Below are positions 1 to 5,076 of a stretch of 5,076 nucleotides of DNA, piece after piece; within the stretch, counting starts at the first letter, position 1; each line of letters begins with the position of its first letter. The stretch spans positions 52,947-58,022 of the forward strand of contig PAOV01000025.1 of the NCBI GenBank assembly GCA_002708145.1, given 5' to 3'. Both the position numbers and the translations under genes were made by a program. The notes below the pieces were generated by a model. The model saw only the letters and a program-made list of their open reading frames with translations, made no database searches and had not been told where the DNA came from. This DNA comes from Chloroflexota bacterium (GTDB lineage Bacteria > Chloroflexota > Dehalococcoidia > Lucifugimonadales > Lucifugimonadaceae).

Positions 1-932
1 AGAAAAAAGCCTATCATAAAAACCATGTTTACCCATATTAGAGTTGCTAGGCTAAGATGCCCAGCTCTAACCCATTGATCAAAAGTTGTTAAAGGGTTTG
101 CTGCGCCTATAATTATTTGAGCAAAAATCAATACTATTCCAGAGATAGCTGCAAATCTTAGATGGCGTGAAATTTTGTCTGTATTAAGTACTTTGTAGCA
201 GGCAAAAAATACAACAAATACAGAAAGTATAGATATGAATCTGTGTATCATATGTATCCATGCAAGATATGATTGGGGAATTATACTTCCTCCACATAGC
301 GGCCATGAACTACACACAGTTCCTGCTTGTTTCCAAACGGCATATGATCCTGACAATAATGCAACTAGAGTGAAAATTGCAGCAAAAACAGTAAAATTCA
401 ATATATTTTTATGCTCTTTGTCAATTTTACTCCATAGCCATTTAGAAGATTTATTTATAGGAATATTAAAAGTATAAGTAGAAAATATATAAGATAAAAT
501 CACTAATGCTGTTACTATTTGAGCGAGGGTTAAGTGCAAGGTTCTTACGCTTGGAGAAAGCTCACTAAGTACAACTTGTCCACCAACCATTCCAACGATA
601 AATACTAACACCGAACTTAAAGTTACCAATCTAATTACTGAAGAATTTTTCCTATATTTTATCCAGACTATTGCTGTAGATATAAATATAAAAATTCCAA
701 GTGATGCACCTAAAGTTCTATGTGCATACTCAATTAATGCATGGTATTCAAAAGGTGGTATCCAGCCCCCATAGCATTTTGGCCAATCAGGGCAGCCGTC
801 TCCTGAACCTGTTACTCTTACAATTCCGCCAAGTGTAATTTGAGATATTACAGTTACAATGGATAAAATTAAGAAAAAAATAAGAACTTTATCACGAAAT
901 ATATCTAAATTTTCATTTTTTGTAGAATTCAT
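1..932 (-). CDS. ctaA: Heme A synthase (CtaA/COX15 family), 3' end beyond window
   Basis: Integral membrane enzyme that oxidises the C8 methyl group of heme O to a formyl group, giving heme A for aa3-type cytochrome oxidase. I translated 310 residues from the ATG at 932; the frame is open to the left edge, so the C-terminus is missing. The protein shows the two-fold repeat of the family. The first half has the motif GGIVRVTGSG (residues 35-44), a cysteine pair C47/C53 in CPDWPKC, EYAHR with H71, and H133 in RTLHLTLAQ. The second half has a second cysteine pair C207/C213 in CSSWPLC, H227/H230 in WIHMIHR, and H292 in RAGHLSLA. These match the expected heme-ligand histidines and loop cysteines. 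About eight hydrophobic helices are visible, so the CtaA domain is nearly complete at the edge. A TAA lies directly before the ATG, which fixes this as the earliest start; the ribosome-binding site is weak. The four-cysteine gene ends 24 bp upstream on the same strand, suggesting one operon. A downstream fusion to CtaB, known in some lineages, cannot be excluded. Confidence 0.93.
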   Translation of the reverse strand, partial: MNSTKNENLDIFRDKVLIFFLILSIVTVISQITLGGIVRVTGSGDGCPDWPKCYGGWIPPFEYHALIEYAHRTLGASLGIFIFISTAIVWIKYRKNSSVIRLVTLSSVLVFIVGMVGGQVVLSELSPSVRTLHLTLAQIVTALVILSYIFSTYTFNIPINKSSKWLWSKIDKEHKNILNFTVFAAIFTLVALLSGSYAVWKQAGTVCSSWPLCGGSIIPQSYLAWIHMIHRFISILSVFVVFFACYKVLNTDKISRHLRFAAISGIVLIFAQIIIGAANPLTTFDQWVRAGHLSLATLIWVNMVFMIGFF

Positions 933-956
933 TTAGGTTCTTATTTTTTCTAATAA

Positions 957-1166
957 TTATCTATCTCGAGAAACTCTTCCTTGATGAATTTCTTCATTAA
1001 GATGGATTTCTCCGTTTCGTATCTTAATGTTATATCCGCATTCAGGGTCAGTACATACCCACGCTTTGTATAACACTGATGCTCCATGTCCACCAAAATC
1101 AGACAATGGCACTAAGACGCCATTTTCACAAGGTGTTGGGCATGGCGGTAGTTCAAAATTACTCAT
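957..1166 (-). CDS. Small four-cysteine zinc-ribbon-like protein, function unknown
   Basis: A 69-residue soluble protein with no signal peptide or membrane segment. It has two cysteine pairs, C9-x3-C13 (PCPTPC) and C38-x4-C43 (VCTDPEC), separated by 24 residues, with aromatic and charged residues between them (LYKAWVC, GYNIKI). This looks like a small zinc ribbon in which the second knuckle is followed by a short beta hairpin, GYNIKIRNGEIHL. The spacings are wider than the usual CxxC. The tail is polar and basic. The ATG is preceded by AGGAG about 9 bases upstream, the best ribosome-binding site of this half of the window, which supports a real gene. Its stop lies 24 bp before the ctaA start, so the two are probably co-transcribed. 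A link to heme or copper handling for oxidase assembly is conceivable from context alone; no motif shows it. A nucleic-acid-binding role is equally possible. Confidence 0.8.
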   Translation of the reverse strand: MSNFELPPCPTPCENGVLVPLSDFGGHGASVLYKAWVCTDPECGYNIKIRNGEIHLNEEIHQGRVSRDR

Positions 1167-1285
1167 TCTTCCACACTCCTAAACTTAAATAATAAGTTTA
1201 TTTAATTTTTTATTACCTTTATTCTACAATATTAATTTCTATTAGATATAAAATAATATAATAAAAAATACAATAAATAATATTT
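1167..1285. promoter_or_regulatory. Divergent promoter region between the zinc-ribbon gene and tsaD
   Basis: A 119-bp, almost pure A+T spacer between two divergent genes. For tsaD (plus strand) there is a perfect TATAAT at 1257-1262, placing the start of transcription near 1269 and leaving a leader of under 20 bases; no good -35 box is seen. For the zinc-ribbon gene (minus strand) two weak candidates are visible: TTGTAT (1268-1273), 17 bp, TATATC (1245-1250); and TTGTAG (1224-1229), 18 bp, TTAAAT (1200-1205). If the first is used, it overlaps the tsaD -10 box, so the two promoters would compete. In such A+T-rich DNA hexamer matches arise easily by chance, so only the regional call is offered. 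Confidence 0.45.
1180..1200. promoter_or_regulatory. Perfect 8-bp inverted repeat, candidate operator or leader hairpin
   Basis: TAAACTTA at 1180-1187 and TAAGTTTA at 1193-1200 are exact reverse complements separated by the five bases AATAA. The inner arm ends at the AGGAG ribosome-binding site (minus strand, 1176-1180) of the zinc-ribbon gene and shares one base with it. It could be a repressor-binding dyad around the transcription start, or a leader hairpin next to the ribosome-binding site. It has no U-tract arrangement typical of a terminator. Confidence 0.4.
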
Positions 1286-2311
1286 ATGTTTGTTTTAGGA
1301 ATAGAATCAAGTTGTGATGAAACCTCTGTAGGTATAGTTGACGGAGAAGGAAATGTGTTGTCTAATATAATTTCTTCCCAAATTGATGTCCATTCTTTGT
1401 ATGGTGGAATCGTACCTGAAGTTGCCTCTCGCCAACATATCAATCATATCCAAAAAGTATGCCGATCTGCATTAAAATCAGCATCAATAAATTGGTCAGA
1501 TGTTGAATTAATTTCTGTTACTAATGGTCCAGGATTAGCTGGCTCATTACTTGTTGGTGTTAACTTTGCAAAAGGCTTAGCGGCTAATTTAAATATTCCT
1601 GTTTTCCCAGTTAATCACATGGATGGGCACATTTATGCTGCTTGGGCAAAAACAGATAAAAATAAATTGTTAGATTTTCAATCTTCAGTAGGAGAAAAAA
1701 ATATTACTTGTTTAGTTGTTTCTGGTGGACACACAGATTTAGCATTGCTAAAAAATTATGGAGAAATAAAATTAATTGGCGAGACAAAAGATGATGCCGC
1801 TGGAGAAGCATTCGATAAAGTTGCAAGAATTTTAGGTTTGAGATATCCAGGCGGCCCTGAAATTCAAAAAGTTGCTGAAAAAACTGAGGAAATTGATAAA
1901 TTACCTAGAGCATGGATGAAGGGAACAGATAATTTTTCTTTTAGTGGATTGAAAACAGCGGTAATGAATAAAGTAAAAAAATATAAAAATGAGAAGAATT
2001 TTTCTTCATATGTTCCAATTCTAGCTAATTCGTTTCAAGAATCTGTAGTAGATGTGTTGTTCAAAAAAACAATTAATGTTGCTTTGAGAGAAAATTCTTC
2101 CGGGATAATACTTGCTGGTGGAGTTGCTGCAAATTTACCACTTAGAAATCAATTTTTACAAAACTCTCCTTTACCAGTAGCTATTCCAGAATTTCAACTT
2201 TGTACGGATAACGGTGCTATGATAGCAATGGCAGGGTTAATTAATTACAAAATAAAAAATTACTCAGAAGATTTTGACGTGAAACCTAACCTCAGAGTAG
2301 GTGAATCATGA
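1286..2311 (+). CDS. tsaD: tRNA N6-threonylcarbamoyladenosine (t6A37) transferase subunit TsaD
   Basis: Transfers the threonylcarbamoyl group from the TsaC-made adenylate to A37 of ANN-decoding tRNAs, working with TsaB and TsaE in the cytoplasm. The 341-residue protein has normal family length. Visible signatures are GIESSCDETS (5-14), the metal-binding histidines H111 and H115 in NHMDGH, VSGGHT (145-150), DDAAGEAFDKVARILG (169-184), GGPEIQK (189-195), FSFSGLKTAV (217-226), GGVAAN (278-283) and CTDNGAMIAMAGL (306-318), where D308 is the third metal ligand. All expected ASKHA-fold nucleotide and metal motifs are intact. The ATG sits directly before the FVLGIESS strand, so the start is secure, but no Shine-Dalgarno sequence precedes it: the upstream bases are all A and T. 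It is the only plus-strand gene here and is not next to tsaB, tsaE or tsaC. Its last 6 bp overlap the convergent membrane-protein gene. Confidence 0.97.
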   Translation: MFVLGIESSCDETSVGIVDGEGNVLSNIISSQIDVHSLYGGIVPEVASRQHINHIQKVCRSALKSASINWSDVELISVTNGPGLAGSLLVGVNFAKGLAANLNIPVFPVNHMDGHIYAAWAKTDKNKLLDFQSSVGEKNITCLVVSGGHTDLALLKNYGEIKLIGETKDDAAGEAFDKVARILGLRYPGGPEIQKVAEKTEEIDKLPRAWMKGTDNFSFSGLKTAVMNKVKKYKNEKNFSSYVPILANSFQESVVDVLFKKTINVALRENSSGIILAGGVAANLPLRNQFLQNSPLPVAIPEFQLCTDNGAMIAMAGLINYKIKNYSEDFDVKPNLRVGES

Positions 2312-2770
2312 TGTTGGATAATTTCTAAAATTATTAGTCAATCTTGAGTGTATTATATGTTTTTTTGTATATTCTAAGGAATTTACAAATTTATGAATTT
2401 TCTTTTTGTTAGTTTCAATTTTAATATTAAAAATATCCTTTGAAGTAGTAATTTTTAAGGATTTACCTTCAGGTGTAATGAAAAAGTCAAAAATAAAAAA
2501 TAATGAAAAAAATAATGAAAAAATAAATATAATATTAATCAGGTTAGATTCAGGTAAAACTTGCCATAAAATTGTTGATGTAATTAAGCCTATAATACCC
2601 CAAATACCAGATGAAAAAATTCTATCTAATTTACATATTTCTACAGTGATTACATCACCTAGTAAAATTGAAATGAAAGGTTGTTCTTTACTTCTTATTA
2701 AGAGGTTATTAGATGTTAATTGAATGTTTGTTGACTTTGAAACTTTTATTTCATCAATTATTTTTTCCAT
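2306..2770 (-). CDS. Two-helix membrane protein of unknown function, PH-domain-like
   Basis: A 154-residue protein I do not recognise as a named family. A predicted beta-rich N-terminal part (about residues 14-50, with LLIRSKEQPF and LGDVITVEIC) is followed by two hydrophobic helices at about 54-72 and 77-98, then a short linker (TPEGKSLKITTSKDIFNIKI, 99-118) and an amphipathic helix (about 120-135, KKKIHKFVNSLEY) with a basic tail. Strands, an inserted helical hairpin, then strands and a C-terminal helix resemble bacterial PH-like membrane proteins (for example DUF6232-type); this is an inference from layout only. The ATG at 2770 begins 13 bp after the aldolase stop, with a weak AAGAGA ribosome-binding site, so it is probably the second gene of that operon. 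A 12-bp tandem repeat in helix 2 encodes the repeated Phe-Ser-Leu-Phe stretch. The 3' end overlaps tsaD by 6 bp, tail to tail. Confidence 0.72.
   Translation of the reverse strand: MEKIIDEIKVSKSTNIQLTSNNLLIRSKEQPFISILLGDVITVEICKLDRIFSSGIWGIIGLITSTILWQVLPESNLINIIFIFSLFFSLFFIFDFFITPEGKSLKITTSKDIFNIKIETNKKKIHKFVNSLEYTKKHIIHSRLTNNFRNYPTS
2495..2517. repeat. Short 12-bp-period tandem repeat within a coding region
   Basis: The plus-strand unit AAAAAATAATG occurs at 2495-2505 and again at 2507-2517, a 12-bp period, with a decayed third copy following. It lies inside the second membrane helix of the minus-strand membrane protein, where it encodes repeated Phe-Ser-Leu-Phe. The period is a multiple of three, so changes in copy number would keep the reading frame. 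It may only reflect A+T-rich codons for a hydrophobic helix. Confidence 0.5.
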
Positions 2771-2783
2771 GATTAATTTTCTC

Positions 2784-3518
2784 TTAGCTTTTGTTTGATA
2801 TAAAGTCTCTGGCGTTATAATGCATTAGATCCATGATTGATAACTTATTCAAAATATCATCCAATACTACCTTTTGTGATTCTCTTGCTTTTAGTTCAAC
2901 TTTCTTTGTAGACTCCAATCTTATAGTATTATCAGGATCTCCTGGAAAACCTAAGGATGCAGCGAAATCATTAGGGCCACCTGTAATTCCCGTTAGCCCT
3001 TTTACTGATAAAATTTCATCTATGTTTTCGAAGGCTTTTTTTGATTCTATTTGTGCAATTACTAACATATTAGTATTAGACCATTTTGAAAAATTTAATT
3101 TACCATCATAAATTTCATTTATCTTTTTGTCGTCATTAAATTCAGTACCTCTTCCTCCACCCCATGATCGGTGGCCTGAAGGGGGGAAAATACAAGCATC
3201 CACAAGTTTTTGAGCTTCATCTTTTGAGTTAATATGTGGACCAATAATTCCCTGAATACCTCTATCCAAGTATAAATTAATTTGATGAGGTGAATTATCT
3301 GGTACTCTAGCTGTGACTGATTTACCAAATCCATTGGCAACCCTACAAATATTATCAACATCTGTCTCGCTAAATGTACCATGCTCACCATCTAAATGAA
3401 TTGCATCAAAGCCAACATGGATAGCTATTTCAACTAATTGTAAAGATGGAAATGTAAGCTCAAAAACATTAGCTTTTTTTCCGGATTGATTAATTTTTAA
3501 TATAGAATTTTCTATCAT
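2784..3518 (-). CDS. HpcH/HpaI-type class II aldolase (2-dehydro-3-deoxy-sugar-acid-like)
   Basis: Metal-dependent TIM-barrel aldolase of the HpcH/HpaI/citrate lyase beta superfamily, expected to cleave or form 2-keto-4-hydroxy acids with pyruvate as the donor. The 244-residue protein shows the substrate-site sequence GFDAIHLDGEHGTFS (36-50) with H46, R71 in TARVPD, IIGPHINSKDEAQKLVDA (91-108), FPPSGHRSWGGGRGTEF (111-127), metal ligand E158 in AQIESKKAFENI, and metal ligand D184 in GGPNDFAASLGFPGDP (180-195). H46, R71, E158 and D184 keep the spacings of the catalytic His, Arg, Glu and Asp of E. coli HpcH/HpaI (45, 70, 149, 175 there). The C-terminal ~50 residues are shorter than in HpaI and lack its usual final-strand motifs. 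The ATG has AGAGG 6 bases upstream, and a good promoter precedes it. It is cytoplasmic, with no signal peptide. No sugar-acid or aromatic-degradation genes flank it, so the substrate is unknown. Confidence 0.88.
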   Translation of the reverse strand: MIENSILKINQSGKKANVFELTFPSLQLVEIAIHVGFDAIHLDGEHGTFSETDVDNICRVANGFGKSVTARVPDNSPHQINLYLDRGIQGIIGPHINSKDEAQKLVDACIFPPSGHRSWGGGRGTEFNDDKKINEIYDGKLNFSKWSNTNMLVIAQIESKKAFENIDEILSVKGLTGITGGPNDFAASLGFPGDPDNTIRLESTKKVELKARESQKVVLDDILNKLSIMDLMHYNARDFISNKS

Positions 3519-3524
3519 AATTTT

Positions 3525-3529
3525 CCTCT
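3525..3529 (-). promoter_or_regulatory. Ribosome-binding site of the aldolase gene
   Basis: AGAGG on the minus strand, 6 bases before the ATG at 3518, followed by AAAATT. This near-canonical site fixes the aldolase start and contrasts with the absence of such a site before tsaD. Confidence 0.7.
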
Positions 3530-3577
3530 AAACATCTTATCTAAGCATTAACATATTATGGATTATTATTAGCTAAA

Positions 3578-3606
3578 ATTATCAATAATACAAGTTATGT
3601 TTTCAA
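3578..3606 (-). promoter_or_regulatory. Sigma70-type promoter of the aldolase/membrane-protein operon
   Basis: On the minus strand, TTGAAA (-35, 3601-3606) and GATAAT (-10, 3578-3583) are separated by exactly 17 bp; each box matches the consensus at five of six positions. Transcription would start near 3571, giving a leader of about 50 bases before the aldolase ATG. It lies between the MFS stop and the aldolase, where a promoter is needed, and is the best-supported promoter in the window. Confidence 0.6.
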
Positions 3607-3622
3607 GATTATTTATCAATAT

Positions 3623-4876
3623 TTATAACTTTCTTAATTCTTTTGAAGAAACTATAGTAAAAATAGCAATAAGTATGCTTGATAAGGATGCAAATAAGAC
3701 TGAAAATTCTATGCTTGTTTTTTCTAAAATATATCCACCGAAAAACCATCCTAACTGATAGGTTAATATTGTCATGTAATAAAGACTTACAACCCTACCT
3801 CTCATTTCATCACTCGCATGAGTTTGTAACATTACTGGTACTGTAACCATCCAGCAGGCAAATCCGGTACCCATCATAAAACTTGCTAGTGTAGAAATCA
3901 AAAAGTTAGGGGCAAAACCAAAAATAATTACTCCAATGTCAAAACCTATAAAAGATATTATGAGAACATATAAATTTTTCACTTTTTTCCCTAAAGAGAA
4001 AAGAATAATAGAACCAATTAAAGCTCCAATTCCGCTTGCTGCTAGGGTATACCCATAGTGTAATTCTTCTAAGCCAAGATTATTTTTAATTTTTACTGGA
4101 ATTACTGGCTGATACATTCCTCCAAAAATAGCAGTAATAGAAATTATAAGTAATGGTCGAATTATAGGGTGTTTAATTGAGTATAGAATACCAATTTTTA
4201 TATCCTTGAAGATACTTTGTTTTTTTATATTTGTTTTTTTATATTTACTTCTTGTCTTAACAGAAAATATCATAAATGCTCCTAAAATATATAAAGATGA
4301 AATAAAGTAAAAGCTTATATCATATCCAAGCCATATCAATATCCCTCCTAAGCTGGGAGCTATAATTTGGGCTAATGTACTTGCTGAAGTGTTAAAGCTT
4401 ACAGCTTGAACTAACTTTTCTTTACCAACAACATCTACAACAAATGTCTGGCTTGAAGGATTATGAATACCAAACAATATTCCAATTATTAATGATAATG
4501 GTATAAGTATCCATATTGTATTTTCGGTAATAATATTTATTGATAATAATATTCCGGTAATTAAGGATATAAAAGCAACGGATAATTTAGTAACCCATAG
4601 AAGTTTCCATCTTTCAAATCTGTCTGAGAAAGCTCCTCCAAAAAGAGACATTCCTATCACGCCAATACCACTTATTGAATTTATTAAACCCATAGAAGTT
4701 TCTGATTCTGTTAAATCTAAAACAATCCATGCTAACGCCATAACCCTAATTTGATATCCAGCAAACATGGTAATATTTGCCACTACAAGATATTTATAAT
4801 CACTTATTGAAAAAAGCTCATCTAAATTTTTTATAATATATCTTGGATATCTAAATAGGGTGTTTGAAATATCCAA
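3623..4876 (-). CDS. Major facilitator superfamily transporter, drug/siderophore-exporter type
   Basis: A 417-residue, probably 12-helix secondary transporter of the inner membrane, most like the DHA3/EntS (MFS_3) branch of proton-coupled exporters. After a polar N-terminus (1-27), helix 1 spans about 28-52; motif A is GGAFSDRFERWK (80-91) in the loop after helix 2. A conserved helix 4/5 stretch reads NPSSQTFVVDVVGKEKLVQA (139-158). A basic central loop (about 207-240, KTRSKYKKTNIKKQ) separates the halves, and the second half has the family-typical DEMRGRVVSLYYM (356-368). The substrate cannot be told from sequence. The start is TTG at 4876: a TAA (4877-4879) immediately precedes it in frame, and the next Met (residue 37) lies inside helix 1, so a later start would destroy the fold. 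There is no spacer to the upstream thiS-like gene, and the GGTGG bases coding that protein's C-terminal glycines can act as the ribosome-binding site, implying translational coupling. Confidence 0.9.
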   Translation of the reverse strand: MDISNTLFRYPRYIIKNLDELFSISDYKYLVVANITMFAGYQIRVMALAWIVLDLTESETSMGLINSISGIGVIGMSLFGGAFSDRFERWKLLWVTKLSVAFISLITGILLSINIITENTIWILIPLSLIIGILFGIHNPSSQTFVVDVVGKEKLVQAVSFNTSASTLAQIIAPSLGGILIWLGYDISFYFISSLYILGAFMIFSVKTRSKYKKTNIKKQSIFKDIKIGILYSIKHPIIRPLLIISITAIFGGMYQPVIPVKIKNNLGLEELHYGYTLAASGIGALIGSIILFSLGKKVKNLYVLIISFIGFDIGVIIFGFAPNFLISTLASFMMGTGFACWMVTVPVMLQTHASDEMRGRVVSLYYMTILTYQLGWFFGGYILEKTSIEFSVLFASLSSILIAIFTIVSSKELRKL

Positions 4877-5076
4877 TTATCCACCACCAACAGGCTTTAC
4901 TATATCCAATTTATCACCTTGATTTATGAAGGTTGTATCAAAATCACTTTTTTGTATAATCTCAGAATTTAAAGCTATAGCAACAGATAAATTTTCTAAA
5001 TTTTTCATGATAATTAATTCAGAAATAGATATAGAATATTCAAGAATATCTTTTTCACCATTTACTATTATTTCTA
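4877..5076 (-). CDS. thiS: ThiS-type sulfur carrier protein, 5' end beyond window
   Basis: Small beta-grasp, ubiquitin-like sulfur carrier; in thiamine synthesis ThiF adenylates its C-terminal glycine, sulfur is loaded as a thiocarboxylate, and ThiG uses it to build the thiazole. Translating the minus strand from the right edge gives 65 residues starting EIIVNGEK, only a few residues short of the usual N-terminus (about 65-70 residues in the family). Typical features are the IIVNG first strand, SVAIALNSEII (30-40), QGDKLDIVKPVGGG (52-65) and the C-terminal diglycine (GGG-stop) needed for thiocarboxylation. ThiS is preferred over MoaD because of the ALNSEII and KLDIVKPVGGG pattern and the short length; another sulfur-carrier role is possible. 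The initiator lies off the window. Unusually, the next gene is an MFS transporter rather than thiG. Confidence 0.85.
   Translation of the reverse strand, partial: EIIVNGEKDILEYSISISELIIMKNLENLSVAIALNSEIIQKSDFDTTFINQGDKLDIVKPVGGG

Noticed and set aside
235..477. Plus-strand open frame of 80 codons
   Set aside because: It lies antisense inside ctaA, whose minus-strand translation carries all the family motifs; the plus-strand product has no recognisable pattern or ribosome-binding site.
1219..1443. Minus-strand open frame of 74 codons opposite the tsaD start
   Set aside because: It is antisense to the highly conserved tsaD N-terminus and ends in low-complexity Ile/Tyr sequence from the A+T-rich spacer.
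2311..2345. Possible terminator hairpin after tsaD
   Set aside because: Only very short A+T pairings are possible, with no G+C stem or following T-run.
2406..2723. Plus-strand open frame of 105 codons
   Set aside because: Antisense shadow of the membrane-protein gene; the minus-strand product has coherent helices, an operon position and fitting stop/start spacing.
2784..2935. Possible frameshift in the aldolase 3' end
   Set aside because: The other minus-strand frame I read stops within a few codons, and the tail seen (ending ARDFISNKS) is followed at a normal distance by the next gene.
2833..3391. Open frames on the plus strand (2833-3111) and in another minus frame (3119-3391)
   Set aside because: Both overlap the aldolase gene, whose catalytic residues and spacing are intact; neither product resembles a known family.
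3578..3589. Short A+T inverted repeat (ATTAT, two bases, ATAAT) over the aldolase -10 box
   Set aside because: Only five base pairs of A and T; expected by chance in DNA of this composition.
4600..5076. ThiS-MFS fusion protein
   Set aside because: Although in the same frame, a TAA stop separates the two, and the carrier needs a free C-terminal diglycine to work.

Overview
This is an A+T-rich (roughly 70% A+T by eye), gene-dense bacterial window with short spacers and no rRNA, tRNA, CRISPR array or mobile element that I can see. Six genes or partial genes plus one small zinc-ribbon-like gene fill almost all of it. The heme A synthase keeps a cysteine pair in each half, as in the Bacillus/Chloroflexota/actinobacterial type and unlike the usual proteobacterial COX15. 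Together with the low G+C and compact layout this fits a streamlined aerobic, probably marine, bacterium, for example a low-G+C SAR202-like Chloroflexota. That placement is an inference with low to moderate confidence; the presence of an aa3-type oxidase (heme A) pathway, and so aerobic respiration, is firmer.

Layout: (1) positions 1-932, minus strand: heme A synthase CtaA, running off the left edge. (2) 957-1166, minus: a 69-residue four-cysteine protein just upstream of ctaA, probably co-transcribed. (3) 1167-1285: a divergent promoter region with a perfect 8-bp dyad next to the zinc-ribbon gene's ribosome-binding site. (4) 1286-2311, plus: tsaD, the tRNA t6A37 transferase subunit, the only plus-strand gene. 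(5) 2306-2770, minus: a two-helix membrane protein with a PH-like look, overlapping the tsaD 3' end by 6 bp. (6) 2784-3518, minus: an HpcH/HpaI-type aldolase, 13 bp upstream of the membrane protein and preceded by a good sigma70-type promoter. (7) 3623-4876, minus: a 12-helix MFS exporter starting at TTG. (8) 4877-5076, minus: the C-terminal 65 residues of a ThiS-type sulfur carrier, whose stop codon directly abuts the MFS start codon.

Functionally these are mostly housekeeping modules: respiration (ctaA), tRNA modification (tsaD), thiamine sulfur transfer (thiS) and a small-molecule aldolase and exporter of unknown substrate. The genes form three minus-strand transcription units (thiS-MFS, aldolase-membrane protein, zinc ribbon-ctaA) and one plus-strand unit (tsaD). 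I do not see a clearly new biological system here. The points most worth a second look are the zero-spacing thiS/MFS junction, the dyad before the zinc-ribbon gene, the shortened C-terminus of the aldolase, and the unassigned membrane protein.
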